64,000 nucleotides of DNA, taken from NCBI RefSeq assembly GCF_025231485.1, contig NZ_CP104003.1, forward strand, positions 3,348,001 through 3,412,000, given 5' to 3'. Positions within the stretch are counted from its first letter, which is position 1. Every line of letters begins with the position of its first letter. Position numbers and translations under genes: made by a program. The stretch comes from Salinirubellus salinus. Its GTDB lineage: Archaea; Halobacteriota; Halobacteria; Halobacteriales; Haloarculaceae. Positions 1-8,693 of this stretch are shown here, piece after piece. The notes under the pieces are model-generated. The model was not told the origin of the DNA and ran no database searches. It saw only the letters and a list, made by a program, of their open reading frames with translations.

Positions 1-425
1 ACCTCTCGGAGGTGGCCGAGCGCGCCGACCTCCCGCTGTCGACGGTCCGCCACCACGTCCGCGTGCTGGAGCGCGAGGAACTGCTGATGGGCGCGAAGGT
101 GCGCGGCAAGCGCCGGTTCTACCCAGCCTACTCCAGCGACATCGAACTAGCGGCGGCACTCAACGACGACGCCACGGCCGTCGTCCTCGACGCGCTCTCG
201 CGGCTGGGTGGCGCCTCGGTGTCGGAACTCGCCGACGAGCTGGAGCGGCACCCCTCGACCGTGACCCACCACCTCCAGCGGCTGGAGGAGGACGGCCTCG
301 TCGTCCGCGAGCGCGAGGGACGTGCGGTCGTCAACCGCCTCTCGGCGCAGACACGGGCCGCGCTCGACCCGGAGACGGAGGCCACCGCCACCGCCGAGGC
401 GTCCGGCGTCGTCGCGAGCGACTGA
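1..425 (+). CDS. Double winged-helix transcriptional regulator, 5' end outside window
   Basis: The reading frame is open to the first base, with Leu-Ser-Glu ahead of the GTG at 12 completing a helix-turn-helix, so the true start lies upstream. Two winged-helix modules are visible, with recognition helices around STVRHHVRVLE and STVTHHLQRLEEDGL, as in tandem ArsR/MarR-like regulators common in haloarchaea. The Ala/Glu-rich tail has no recognised domain. It probably binds DNA as a repressor or activator. The target is unknown. It lies 51 bp upstream of the SDR gene on the same strand and may be its neighbour in a transcript. Confidence 0.8.
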   Translation, partial: LSEVAERADLPLSTVRHHVRVLEREELLMGAKVRGKRRFYPAYSSDIELAAALNDDATAVVLDALSRLGGASVSELADELERHPSTVTHHLQRLEEDGLVVREREGRAVVNRLSAQTRAALDPETEATATAEASGVVASD

Positions 426-476
426 CCCGTTCACCGCAAACGCCCCGTTTTTGCGCGGTCGGCCACTACGCTCGGT

Positions 477-1394
477 ATGAGTCAGTGGACCGTCGCGGAC
501 GCCCCCGACCAGTCCGGCCGGGTCGCCGTCGTCACCGGCGCGAACAGCGGCCTCGGGTACGAGGTGACGAAGGGACTGGCCGACCTCGGCGCCGAGGTGG
601 TCATGGCCTGTCGGAGCATCGACCGCGGTGAGTCGGCGCGACGCGACCTCGAACGCGAGGTGCCGGGCGCCTCGCTCTCCGTGCTCGAACTCGACCTCGC
701 CGACCTCGACTCCGTCGCGGCGTTCGCCGACGCGTTCCGCGAGGCGCACGACGACCTCCACCTGCTGGTGAACAACGCGGGCGTGATGGCGCTCCCGCGG
801 CGTGAGACGGCCGACGGCTTCGAGATGCAGTTCGGCACGAACCACCTCGGCCACTTCGCGCTGACCGGTCACCTCCTGCCGGCCATCGAGGGGGCCGACG
901 AGCCGCGGGTGGCGACGATGTCCTCGGGCATCCACGAACGGGGCCACATCGACTTCGACGACCTGCAGCGCGAACGCGACTACGACAAGTGGGCGGCCTA
1001 CGGCCAGTCGAAACTGGCGAACCTGCTGTTCGCGTACGAACTCGACCGGCGCGCCGACGCCGTGCTGAGCGTCGGTGCGCACCCCGGGTACGCGGCGACG
1101 AACCTCCAGACCGCTGGCCCGGAGATGGCCGGGAGCACCGTCCGGAAGGTGGCGATGGAGGCGGCCAACGCCGTCTTCGCACAGGACGCCGACGACGGGG
1201 CACTCCCGATGCTCTACGCGCTGACGATGCCGGACGTCCGCGGCGGCGAGTACTACGGTCCCGGCGGGTTCATGGGGATGCGCGGCGGCCCGGAGCGCCA
1301 GCGCTCCAGCGAGCGCTCGTACGACCGCGAGACCGCCCGCAGACTGTGGGCCGTGAGCGAGGACCTGACCGGCGTCTCCTACCTCTCGAGGTAA
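477..1394 (+). CDS. Short-chain dehydrogenase/reductase (SDR)
   Basis: A 305-aa classical SDR with an N-terminal Rossmann fold. The cofactor motif TGANSGLG, the NNAG motif after strand 4 and the catalytic Tyr-x-x-x-Lys in YGQSKLAN are all present, with the Ser of TMSSG upstream. Such enzymes oxidise or reduce alcohol/ketone groups with NAD(P)H. The overall pattern (GANSGLGYE, EMQFGTNHLGHF) resembles the retinol-dehydrogenase/WW-oxidoreductase-like group. The physiological substrate cannot be told from sequence. Expected to be cytoplasmic. The start is the ATG at 477. Confidence 0.9.
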   Translation: MSQWTVADAPDQSGRVAVVTGANSGLGYEVTKGLADLGAEVVMACRSIDRGESARRDLEREVPGASLSVLELDLADLDSVAAFADAFREAHDDLHLLVNNAGVMALPRRETADGFEMQFGTNHLGHFALTGHLLPAIEGADEPRVATMSSGIHERGHIDFDDLQRERDYDKWAAYGQSKLANLLFAYELDRRADAVLSVGAHPGYAATNLQTAGPEMAGSTVRKVAMEAANAVFAQDADDGALPMLYALTMPDVRGGEYYGPGGFMGMRGGPERQRSSERSYDRETARRLWAVSEDLTGVSYLSR

Positions 1395-1454
1395 CGTCCA
1401 CCGCCGATTTCCGGTGGCAGAGGGCCTTTGCACCGCGCGCCGGAACCTCGGGCC

Positions 1455-3365
1455 ATGTCGACCCTGCAGACCGACGCGGACGTCGACGTCCTCGAGGAAC
1501 TGGCCAGCCTTCCGTCGTTCTTCCACCAGACCGTCTCGCCCGATGGCTCGAAGGTGGCGTACTACTACGACGGCACCGGCCGGAACGAACTCTACGTCCA
1601 GGACCTGACGACCGGCGAGCGCGAGCGGTGGAGCGACGGCGACGTCCCCCGGGACGCCACCTGGCACCTGAAGTGGGGCGGGAACGACGAGGTGTTCGTC
1701 CACGTGGACGACGACGGCAACGAGCAGAACGACGTCCACGTCCTCACGGCCGACGGCGAGGTCGAACCGGTCGTCGAGATGGACGGACAGGTCGCGCTGG
1801 CCGACGTGACCGCCGACGGCGAGCGACTGCTGCTGGCGTCCTCGCGCGACGGCCAGATGAACCTCTACGTCCACGACCGGAACGGGGGCGATGGGGGCGA
1901 GACGGAGAAGGTGACCGAGTACGAGCGGGCGGTCGGGGCGGCCTGCTTCTCCCCCGACGGCGAGCGCATCGCCTACGCCACGAACGAGACGGACGTCTAC
2001 GAGAACACGGACGTCTACGTGGCGAACACCGACGGCTCGGACCCGGAGCGCCTCGACGTCGCGGAGACGGGTGCCGAGACCGCCCCCGTCGAGTTCTCGC
2101 CCGAGGGCGACCGCCTCCTGGTTCAGGACAACAGTACGGACCTCGGTCGCTCGGGTGTCTACGACCTCGGAGCGGGCGAGGTGACGTGGTACGCGAGCGA
2201 CGCCGAGGAGTCACCACGGGCGTTCCTCCCCGACGGCGAGCGGTTCCTCGCCACCCGCGAGCAGGAGATGGCCGTCACCAAGGCCGTCTACGACCTGGAG
2301 ACGGGCGACAGCGAGGCGTTCGACCTCCCCGACGGGGTGACGGGCTTCTCGATGGCAGGGAACCCTGTCGTCGACGACGAACGCGTCGTCGTCTCGCAGT
2401 CGACGCCCTCCACCCGACCATCGCTCCTGACCTACGACCTGACCGACGGGTCGACCGAGACGCTCCACGCCGCCGAGTACGGCCCCTTCTCGTCCGACGC
2501 GTTCGCCGACGCCGAGTTCTTCACGTTCGCCTCCGACGGCGTCCCCGAGACGCCCGCTCGGGCGACCGAGGTCGGCCCATCCGACGAACTCGACGTCGAG
2601 GCGCTGCTGTACGACCCCGGCGAGGACGTCCGACCGGCCCCGCTCGTCGTCAAGGTCCACGGCGGCCCCCGTGCGGCCGATATGCGGACGTTCGACCTCT
2701 ACACGCAGTTCCTCGTCTCGCAGGGGTACGCGGTCTTGCTCGTGAACTACCGCGGCTCCTCGGGCCGGGGCCGCGAGTTCGCCCGCGAGATCTACGAGGA
2801 CTGGGGCGGCGCCGAGCAGGGTGACGTGGCCACCGGCGTCGAACACGTCCTCGACGAGTACGACTGGCTGGACGACGACCGCGTCTGCGTGTTCGGCGGC
2901 TCGTACGGCGGCTACAGCGCCTACTGGCAGGCGGTGCAGTACCCGGACCGCTACGACGCGAGCGTGGCGTGGATCGGCCTGACGGACCTCCGCGAGATGT
3001 TCGAGACCACGATGCCACACTTCCGGACCGAGTTGATGGAGAAGAACCTCGGGACGCCCGAGACGAATCCAGACCTGTATCGGGAGCGCTCGCCGATAGA
3101 GCACGCCGAGAACGTGGATAGCCCGATGCTGATGATCCACGGTGTCAACGACCGCCGGGTGCCGGTCTCGCAGGCGCGGCTGTTCCGTGACGAACTGCTC
3201 GAGTTGGCCTACTCCGTCGACGAACGCGACCCGGACGCGGACGGTGACTCGAGCGCCGACGTGGAGTACGTCGAACTCGGGAAGGAGGGCCACGCCTCGA
3301 CGGACGCGAGCCAGAAGCTACGGATGTTCCGGGTGCTGCAGGGGTTCCTCGACCGGCGGCTGTGA
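1455..3365 (+). CDS. S9 family serine peptidase (acylaminoacyl/prolyl oligopeptidase type)
   Basis: About 636 aa. The N-terminal two thirds is a beta-propeller made of WD40/TolB-like strands with repeated SPDG-type turns. The C-terminal third is an alpha/beta hydrolase. The nucleophile Ser is in GGSYGG (about residue 483), followed by the acid in HGVNDRRVP and the His in GKEGHAS. The propeller normally restricts access to peptides. The frame could start at 1428, but the ATG at 1455 (MSTLQ) gives the usual N-terminus and is preferred. No signal peptide, so cytoplasmic peptide degradation is likely. It is the last gene before the integrated element. Confidence 0.9.
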   Translation: MSTLQTDADVDVLEELASLPSFFHQTVSPDGSKVAYYYDGTGRNELYVQDLTTGERERWSDGDVPRDATWHLKWGGNDEVFVHVDDDGNEQNDVHVLTADGEVEPVVEMDGQVALADVTADGERLLLASSRDGQMNLYVHDRNGGDGGETEKVTEYERAVGAACFSPDGERIAYATNETDVYENTDVYVANTDGSDPERLDVAETGAETAPVEFSPEGDRLLVQDNSTDLGRSGVYDLGAGEVTWYASDAEESPRAFLPDGERFLATREQEMAVTKAVYDLETGDSEAFDLPDGVTGFSMAGNPVVDDERVVVSQSTPSTRPSLLTYDLTDGSTETLHAAEYGPFSSDAFADAEFFTFASDGVPETPARATEVGPSDELDVEALLYDPGEDVRPAPLVVKVHGGPRAADMRTFDLYTQFLVSQGYAVLLVNYRGSSGRGREFAREIYEDWGGAEQGDVATGVEHVLDEYDWLDDDRVCVFGGSYGGYSAYWQAVQYPDRYDASVAWIGLTDLREMFETTMPHFRTELMEKNLGTPETNPDLYRERSPIEHAENVDSPMLMIHGVNDRRVPVSQARLFRDELLELAYSVDERDPDADGDSSADVEYVELGKEGHASTDASQKLRMFRVLQGFLDRRL

Positions 3366-3675
3366 GGTGATCGCCGGCGGCTCCGGTGGGGTTCGATGTG
3401 CGGTCGGACGTGCTCGCTTCGCTGCGCCCCCCCCCTGGTTCAAATCCTCCGGCGTGCGGTTGCGGTCACTCCTCGAGCGACACGCAACACGAGCCCGGAG
3501 GGGGACAATCATAAGGGTATCTGTGCCCGAATTTAACCCGTTCTGCCATCATGTAACGTGACGCACAGCCGGACTTTGTCCGCCAAGTCGTCACGGACCA
3601 TGTCCGGCAACCCCCCGCCTTCGGGTCGAACGGGCACCGGACGAGGTCGCAGTGCGCGTGGTTCGAGAACAAACA
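3366..3675. other. Gene-free boundary stretch with left att copy
   Basis: No convincing gene. It holds a run of C and a tRNA T-loop-like string (ggttcaaatc, 3437-3446), the left copy of the 14-bp att repeat (3489-3502), a possible TATA element (cataaggg, about 3510) and small inverted repeats (cggactttgtccg, ggaccatgtcc) ahead of the recombinase gene. The T-loop-like string does not fold into a full T arm because only two stem pairs form. Confidence 0.5.
3489..3502. repeat. Left attachment site (att direct repeat)
   Basis: The 14 bp acgagcccggaggg is identical to 21174-21187, which is the 3' acceptor end of tRNA-Arg plus one flanking base (written on the + strand). A short copy of a tRNA 3' end next to an integrase gene is the standard sign of site-specific integration. 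The two copies enclose about 17.7 kb. Confidence 0.85.
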
Positions 3676-4686
3676 ATGAACCTCGAACCAATCGAACCAG
3701 AACACGCCGTAGAACTGTACCTCGACGACCGCCGCGAGGAGCTCGCCGACCTCACTTACAGTACTCACCGCTCTCGACTCAGCCACTTCATCCAGTGGTG
3801 CGATGAGCGAGACATCGACAACCTGAACGAACTGACCGGGCGGCTGCTCTACGAGTACCGGGTCTGGCGTCGACGAGACGGTAACCTCTCGAAACCCAGC
3901 CTCAAGTCCCAGATGGACACACTCAGAGTATTCATCCGCTGGCTGGAATCCATCGAAGGCGTTGCCCCCGACCTGCATATGAAAGTGCGGGCTGTCACGC
4001 TGACCGCCGAGGAGAACAGTCGTGACGTGCTTCTGACGCCGGCCGAAGCAGACGGCATCCTCGAATACCTCGGGAAGTATAGCTACGCCTCACTCCAACA
4101 CGTTACCATCGCGCTGCTGTGGCACACGATGCTACGGCGCGGGTCCGCCCGAGCCCTCGACCTCTCTGACTACGATGCTGAGGAGCAGTCCATCGCTGTC
4201 CAGCACAGACCCGACTCTGACACCCCGCTCAAGAACGGACACAACGGCGAGCGACTTGTCGCCCTCTCAGACTGGATGTGCGACCTGCTTGACGACTGGA
4301 TAGCGATGCAGAGACCAAACGTCGAAGACGAGTTTGGACGGGAACCCCTACTGGCGACAACCCACGGTAGAATTCATCAGAGTACCATCTCGACCTACGT
4401 GTATCGGCTCTCCCGACCGTGCGTGTACTCTGGCGCGTGTCCACACGACCGCGACATCGACAGCTGCGAAGCCACCGGCCCCGACTCGGCCTCCAAGTGT
4501 CCGTCGAGCGTGTCCTCGCACGCGATTCGTCGTGGGGCGATTACACACCACCTGAACTCGAATGTCCCGGAGAACGTAGTCGGAGGCCGCGCAGATGTCT
4601 CACAGGATGTACTGGAACAGCACTACGACCGTCGGAGCGACCGAGAGAAGATGGAGCAGCGTCGTAAGTTCTTGGACAGTCTCTAG
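3676..4686 (+). CDS. Tyrosine recombinase/integrase of the tRNA-Arg element
   Basis: 336 aa from the ATG at 3676 (a GTG at 3652 is in frame but less likely). The N-terminal SAM-like core-binding domain (residues 8-100) is followed by the catalytic domain: Arg154 in LRRGSARAL, Lys186 in PLKNG, His282-x-x-Arg285 in SHAIRRG, and nucleophile Tyr317 in LEQHYDRR. The usual second His/Trp position reads GGRAD, a departure from the canonical set. A Cys cluster C249-x5-C255-x8-C264-x10-C275 just before HxxR could bind zinc. Being next to attL, it is the likely integrase of this element. A hairpin follows the stop codon. Confidence 0.9.
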   Translation: MNLEPIEPEHAVELYLDDRREELADLTYSTHRSRLSHFIQWCDERDIDNLNELTGRLLYEYRVWRRRDGNLSKPSLKSQMDTLRVFIRWLESIEGVAPDLHMKVRAVTLTAEENSRDVLLTPAEADGILEYLGKYSYASLQHVTIALLWHTMLRRGSARALDLSDYDAEEQSIAVQHRPDSDTPLKNGHNGERLVALSDWMCDLLDDWIAMQRPNVEDEFGREPLLATTHGRIHQSTISTYVYRLSRPCVYSGACPHDRDIDSCEATGPDSASKCPSSVSSHAIRRGAITHHLNSNVPENVVGGRADVSQDVLEQHYDRRSDREKMEQRRKFLDSL

Positions 4687-4718
4687 ATAGCCAGCCGAGA
4701 GCGACTGAGCAGTAAGCG

Positions 4719-4741
4719 CTGTGGCTATGAACGAGCCACAG
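4719..4741 (+). terminator. Hairpin terminator after recombinase gene
   Basis: Perfect 8-bp stem ctgtggct / agccacag with a 7-nt loop, 33 bp after the stop codon, followed by a pyrimidine/T-rich stretch (actactctttt). The shape fits an intrinsic transcription terminator. Archaeal termination often needs only the T run, so the hairpin could instead be a recombinase-related site. Confidence 0.45.
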
Positions 4742-4821
4742 ACTACTCTTTTGGGTTAGCTACTAACCGAATTAGTAGGCGACGGCTCCGTTGAGACCCT
4801 TTGGAATTGATACAACCGGCT

Positions 4822-4851
4822 TGCGAGATATAGAGGGTGTATACAGCACGG
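4822..4851. repeat. Dispersed repeat copy 1 (tattcagca family)
   Basis: Contains tgcgagatatagagggtg followed by the core variant tatacagca (4840-4848) and cgg. It matches copies at 6904-6933 and 36111-36140 over about 28 bp with few changes. It lies 135 bp downstream of the recombinase stop codon. Confidence 0.75.
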
Positions 4852-5004
4852 CTCCGCGCTCCCGGAAGCGACGGGCCATCCTGAATCTCCTGCCGTGTTG
4901 ATTCTCACTGCATAGTCAGTTTCCCGTGAGAAATCATTATACATCTGCATGTCAATCAGGCTATACTCTGGAGAGCGGAAGCGGCCCGCCGCTGGAGGAA
5001 TCTC

Positions 5005-6702
5005 ATGCAGCCAACTCGAACCGGACCAACAGCCGTATCGCCAGCCACCACCCCACGGTCGAGACCCACTCGGCGCTCGGAGGTGACCAAACAGCGAGGC
5101 ACCCGCCTCTTCGTGATCGCGCTCGCCGTCGCGCTCGTCCTCACCCCACTCGCCATGGTCACGCCTGTGGCCGCGCAAGTTGGTAACGCTCCAGACATCG
5201 AATGGGAAACACTGGAGTCAGGAATTTCCTTCTTCGGAGCGGTTGCGGCGACACAGGACGGCGGCGTCGTTACCGTGAGTCAAACCACGACCCGCACAAG
5301 TGATGGACGATTCCTCTATGACGCGCTGGTCGTGAAGTACGCGAGTGACGGGACCGAACTCTGGCGGACCACGCTGTCCGAAAACGACCGGGATATTGTG
5401 TGGGACATCACGGAAACGAGTGACGGAGACATCGTCATCACCGGCTATACAGTCGCTCAAACAGCGGATGGAACCAGTACCCAACTTGATGGCTGGGTCG
5501 TCCGCCTCGACGCGTCCGGAACTGAACTCTGGAGTCGGACGTACACCGCTGATACCACCGCCGAACGATCAGACGGATTCCGTGGGGTGACTGCCACGAG
5601 CGACGGTGGCGTCGTGCTGGCGGGTGTCACTAGAACAGCTACTAACGATGATGATGCGTGGGTGGTCAAACTGGATACATCTGGAGACGTTGTGTGGAGT
5701 ACCACTGCTGGCGGCGAGGGATTTGACCAAGCCGTTGATGTGGAGGCGCTGAGTGACGATAGCGTCGTCTTCTACGGGTCAAAGCAAGTCGAAACGGACT
5801 CGGGACTCTTCCAGACGAAGCCGTGGCTGGTTCGGGTCGATGCGACCGGGAACATCCTCTGGCAACAGACCTATGATTTCCCTCTGGGATTCTTCGCTCC
5901 ACAGCCGTTGGCCGTGACGAGTGACGACCGCCTTGCAGTGCTATCGTCACAAATCGACCAATCGACCTTCAACAGGGACGTGCGGGTCGTGACGTTCGAC
6001 AGTGATGGTGTTGTACAGTGGAGCCAGACTTACGGCGACGACTTCGTTGACTCCGCATTCGATATTGGGAGGTCTATCATCGGAACGAGTGACGGTGGGT
6101 TCGCGTTTACTGGATCTACACCGGAACCGTTGCCGACCAGCTCCTCCGCAGAGCCCGATATGTGGGTCGTCAAACTCGATTCCACTGGAGGCGTCGAATG
6201 GAGTGAAATCTACGGTGACCTGTACAGGGATTCACCGTTTTTCGATGCAGGGTTCTCAATCGCAGAGATGACTGACGGGGGATATGCCGTCAAGGGCCAG
6301 ACCACCACGGAGGAGTCTGGCTTTGAGCCGTGGCTGGTGAAGTTGGAGGCACTCGAGACCACCATCCCGGCCGAGGTTGACGTGCTGCCGGGCAGTGAGG
6401 AGAACCCCGTCGAACTGGACCGCCCCGGACGCCTTCCCGTGGCCATCCTCGGCTCGGCGGAATTCGACGTGACGACTATCGACACGAGTTCGCTCGCCGT
6501 CGAGGGCGTCGCGCCAGTGCGCGTGACCACGGACGACGTGAACGAGGACGGTTACGCCGACCTCGTGCTGTTCGTCGAGGTCGAGACCCTCGTGGATGCG
6601 GGCGTGCTGACCGAATCGACGACGGAGTTGGTCGTGACCGGCGAGCTCACCGACGGGACACCCATCGAGGGAGCTGATTCGGTGACCCCGCTCGTCACGT
6701 AG
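5005..6702 (+). CDS. Secreted seven-bladed beta-propeller protein
   Basis: 565 aa. The start at 5005 is supported by GGAGG six bases upstream. An unusually long N-region precedes a hydrophobic signal segment (LFVIALAVALVLTPLAMVTP) ending in VAAQ, so export is expected. The body has about seven repeats of the pattern [T/L]SDGG-hydrophobic run, with DxWVVKLDxxGxxxW strands, typical of a seven-bladed PQQ/WD-like propeller. The last about 110 residues (IPAEVDVLPGSEENP onward) form a separate domain with VPVAILGSxxFD-like and DVNEDGYADLVL motifs, as seen at the C-terminus of surface proteins. No catalytic site is evident. It may be an adhesion or binding protein of the element. Confidence 0.8.
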   Translation: MQPTRTGPTAVSPATTPRSRPTRRSEVTKQRGTRLFVIALAVALVLTPLAMVTPVAAQVGNAPDIEWETLESGISFFGAVAATQDGGVVTVSQTTTRTSDGRFLYDALVVKYASDGTELWRTTLSENDRDIVWDITETSDGDIVITGYTVAQTADGTSTQLDGWVVRLDASGTELWSRTYTADTTAERSDGFRGVTATSDGGVVLAGVTRTATNDDDAWVVKLDTSGDVVWSTTAGGEGFDQAVDVEALSDDSVVFYGSKQVETDSGLFQTKPWLVRVDATGNILWQQTYDFPLGFFAPQPLAVTSDDRLAVLSSQIDQSTFNRDVRVVTFDSDGVVQWSQTYGDDFVDSAFDIGRSIIGTSDGGFAFTGSTPEPLPTSSSAEPDMWVVKLDSTGGVEWSEIYGDLYRDSPFFDAGFSIAEMTDGGYAVKGQTTTEESGFEPWLVKLEALETTIPAEVDVLPGSEENPVELDRPGRLPVAILGSAEFDVTTIDTSSLAVEGVAPVRVTTDDVNEDGYADLVLFVEVETLVDAGVLTESTTELVVTGELTDGTPIEGADSVTPLVT

Positions 6703-6837
6703 ACTACCTGACGGACACGGAGCTACACGTCTTCCTTATTCGAGCGTCCAATCGGTGCCATCCGGGAAGCCACCGCAATCGGGTGCGTAGTCGATTGTTG
6801 GGGCCCATGGACTGGCCATCACTCAACTGGGGAAGAC

Positions 6838-6867
6838 TGCTGAATATGCGCCCTGTATTCAGCACGG
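6838..6867. repeat. Dispersed repeat copy 2, palindromic form
   Basis: Perfect inverted repeat tgctgaata (6838-6846) / tattcagca (6856-6864) around tgcgccctg, followed by cgg. This copy shows that the core can occur as a full palindrome. Confidence 0.75.
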
Positions 6868-6903
6868 TCGCCGGAACCTGCTCTGATTCTGGCAGAACCA
6901 GCG

Positions 6904-6933
6904 TACGAGATACAGAGGGTGTATTCAGCACGG
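6904..6933. repeat. Dispersed repeat copy 3
   Basis: tacgagatacagagggtg followed by tattcagca (6922-6930) and cgg. The core starts exactly 66 bp after the core of the copy at 6856. Nearly identical to the copies at 4822 and 36111. Confidence 0.8.
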
Positions 6934-7029
6934 GGCGCTGAGTGTGGTTTCCTCGCCCGAGGTCGATAACGCTCGTCTCAACGCCAGTAAGCCGTGAACC
7001 GCTACCATCTCGGCCCACTCTCTGCCGGC

Positions 7030-7857
7030 TCAGGCCATCTCGACGTTCGCGAACTCGAAGCGTGCTCCACCGTCTGTGGCCTCCAGCAACTCGACACGCC
7101 AGCCGTGCGCCTCGGCGATGCGCTCAACGATGGCTAACCCCTGCCCCGTCCCGACACCGCCCGAGTACCCCGTCTCGAATACCGCCTCACGCTCGGATTC
7201 CGAGATGCCAACGCCGTCGTCTTCGACGTAGAACCCACCGTCCGTGGAGCCGACCCTGACCGTGATACCGGAGCCAGCGTGCTCGACCACGTTACAAAAC
7301 AGGTTCTCGAACAGTTCTTGGAGCCGGGTCTTATCCGCCATGAGTGTCCGTGTTGATGTGACCTCCAGCGTCACGTCGCCGGTTGGGACGGCACGCCACG
7401 CCGCTCTCGCCAGTACTGCTATGTCGGCGGGTTCTGGGTCGGCGACCATTCGCCCCTCGCTGGACAGTTCCTGAAGATGGGTGAGCAATTGGTTGGCTCG
7501 GTTGAGGGCTTCGGTAGCGCTGTGGAGATGCGATAGGTCTCCCGTCTCGCGAGCCAGTTCGATGTAGCCACCAGCCACCGAGAGTGGCCCCCGAAGGTCG
7601 TGTGCGATATCCGCATCGAACGTCTGGCTTTGCTCGCTCTGTTGGGATGGTTCGTCAGCGTCACCTCCGAGAGAGATACCAGAGCCGTTGGCCGACAGAA
7701 CGAGTCCACCCGTTCCGTCGTCTTCCGGCTCCGAAAACGGGTCGTCAACGACAGATATCGTCTCGATAGTGACCGCCTCGGGGGTATCCCGTATGAACTC
7801 GCGGATGCGTGCTTCGAGTGTCTCGTCCGTGACGCGGATGATAGTAACGTCGGGCAT
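7030..7857 (-). CDS. Sensor histidine kinase
   Basis: 275 aa starting at the ATG at 7857 (MPDVTIIRV). The N-terminal about 100 residues are a small unrecognised sensor region without membrane segments. The dimerisation/phosphoacceptor helix carries His in DIAHDLRGPLS. The ATPase part has the N box (ELFENLFCNVVEH), G1 (DDGVGIS) and G2 (GVGTGQGLAIV). This is a complete cytoplasmic kinase. No response regulator is adjacent, which is usual in haloarchaea. It autophosphorylates on His with ATP. The signal is unknown. Confidence 0.85.
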   Translation of the reverse strand: MPDVTIIRVTDETLEARIREFIRDTPEAVTIETISVVDDPFSEPEDDGTGGLVLSANGSGISLGGDADEPSQQSEQSQTFDADIAHDLRGPLSVAGGYIELARETGDLSHLHSATEALNRANQLLTHLQELSSEGRMVADPEPADIAVLARAAWRAVPTGDVTLEVTSTRTLMADKTRLQELFENLFCNVVEHAGSGITVRVGSTDGGFYVEDDGVGISESEREAVFETGYSGGVGTGQGLAIVERIAEAHGWRVELLEATDGGARFEFANVEMA

Positions 7858-8060
7858 GGGATGCGTGGGCTGACTGGGGTGTGTTCTCGCATGGCGCCAC
7901 GCGAAGAGAAACGAGGACCAACATCGGCTGCTGGTGCCCCGGTAAGCGGTCCCTGTGCGACCGGGACCGAACTCACTTATTGTCAAATTGACAAGGTGGC
8001 CACCGGGGATAAAACCGTCGCCTGTAGGACTGGCTGGGACACTCCTGCGTAGGATACACT

Positions 8061-8080
8061 CGCGCTATGTATTCAGCACG
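8061..8080. repeat. Dispersed repeat copy 4
   Basis: cgcgctatg followed by tattcagca (8070-8078) and cg. The right half of the repeat is intact while the left half has diverged. Confidence 0.65.
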
Positions 8081-8124
8081 CTCGTAGAAACGTCACCAGT
8101 CTCTGTCAGAAGTCCCGTGCAACA

Positions 8125-8149
8125 CTTAGAGGCTGAGTTCAGCACGAGG
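8125..8149. repeat. Dispersed repeat copy 5, diverged
   Basis: cttagaggctg followed by the core variant agttcagca (8136-8144) and cgagg. The core is 66 bp after the previous copy. Confidence 0.6.
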
Positions 8150-8256
8150 TGATGGTGTGTTACTCGTTCAGATTACGGCATCTCTGTGTGGCGTAGTTGA
8201 CGCAACCGTCGAGAATTCGCCAGAATGCTTTTGCGCGGCGCATACAGGGGTGAGGT

Positions 8257-8499
8257 ATGGAGCGCCATCGCCGGGAAACGATTGCGACAATCGCTGTCGC
8301 CTCGCTCTTTCTCGGTACTGGATTGATTTTGTATGGGGTTGTCGCCGTCGAATGTACAAGTCCAGCGATAGAGGGACGCTCGGTGACCTACTGTTCATCG
8401 AATACGCCGGTTTTGCTCCTTGGGCTCTTGCTGGTCGCTAGTGGTGTTGGAGGGGTGTACCGGTACGCGCCGTTGGAGACGTTTCTTGAGGACTCTTGA
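8257..8499 (+). CDS. Small membrane protein, two transmembrane helices
   Basis: 80 aa from the ATG at 8257, preceded by a purine-rich ggggtgag that could pair with 16S rRNA. Two hydrophobic helices (about residues 9-30 and 51-70) are joined by a loop containing two Cys (ECTSPAIEG, TYCSSN). The length and layout fit small haloarchaeal integral membrane proteins. I do not recognise the family. The stop codon overlaps the first of three degenerate tandem repeats. Confidence 0.65.
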   Translation: MERHRRETIATIAVASLFLGTGLILYGVVAVECTSPAIEGRSVTYCSSNTPVLLLGLLLVASGVGGVYRYAPLETFLEDS

Positions 8500-8647
8500 C
8501 CGAACGAGCCGCGCCTGCATCGACCGCCCCAATCGGCTCGTAAGTGGCTCTCGCTCGTGGCCGAATCGCGCACTGTATCAATCACGCCAATCGGGTTGGT
8601 TCTGACCTCCTGCTCGTGACCGACTCGCGCCCTCTATTCAGCACGGG
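8493..8647. repeat. Three degenerate tandem units ending in a perfect repeat copy
   Basis: Units start at 8493 (ctcttgaccgaac), 8554 (ctcgtggccgaatcgcgc) and 8613 (ctcgtgaccgactcgcgc), spaced 61 and 59 bp. Only the last continues into the intact core tattcagca (8635-8643) and cggg. It lies 47 bp from the 3' end of the second recombinase gene (which ends at 8694, minus strand). Confidence 0.7.
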
Positions 8648-8693
8648 TAAAGAAACCCCTCAACACTTGATGATTTCAATACGAGCCTGACAC

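Larger units (their letters stand above)
4687..5004. other. Gene-free stretch after the recombinase
   Basis: Holds a terminator-like hairpin (4719-4741), overlapping small palindromes (ggttagctactaacc at 4754-4768 and ctacta...tagtag at 4761-4779) and one copy of the tattcagca-type repeat (4822-4851). No gene is supported. The right part carries the Shine-Dalgarno-like GGAGG for the next gene. Confidence 0.5.
6703..7029. other. Gene-free stretch with paired repeats
   Basis: No gene is supported. The only structure seen is two copies of the dispersed repeat (6838-6867 and 6904-6933) whose cores are exactly 66 bp apart. The kinase gene on the minus strand ends at 7030. Confidence 0.5.
7858..8256. 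other. Gene-free stretch with paired repeats
   Basis: Upstream region of the kinase (minus strand) and of the small membrane protein (plus strand). It contains two repeat copies (8061-8080, 8125-8149) with cores 66 bp apart. Other reading frames here are not coding-like. Confidence 0.5.

Noticed and set aside
147-1874. Long minus-strand open frame opposite the SDR and peptidase genes
   Set aside because: It is a shadow of high-GC coding DNA. The plus-strand genes have clear family motifs and the antisense translation is low-complexity Val/Arg/Gly.
3434-3452. tRNA-like T loop (ggttcaaatc) near the left att
   Set aside because: Only two stem pairs form and there is no acceptor, D or anticodon arm, so it is not called as a tRNA gene. 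It may be a remnant of another integration.
4756-5178. 140-codon minus-strand frame
   Set aside because: It lacks a ribosome site or TATA box, overlaps the signal peptide of the propeller gene and a repeat, and has no domain.
8493-8647. CRISPR-like array
   Set aside because: The units are degenerate, only three, and the spacing is filled by related rather than unique sequence. No cas gene is present in the window.
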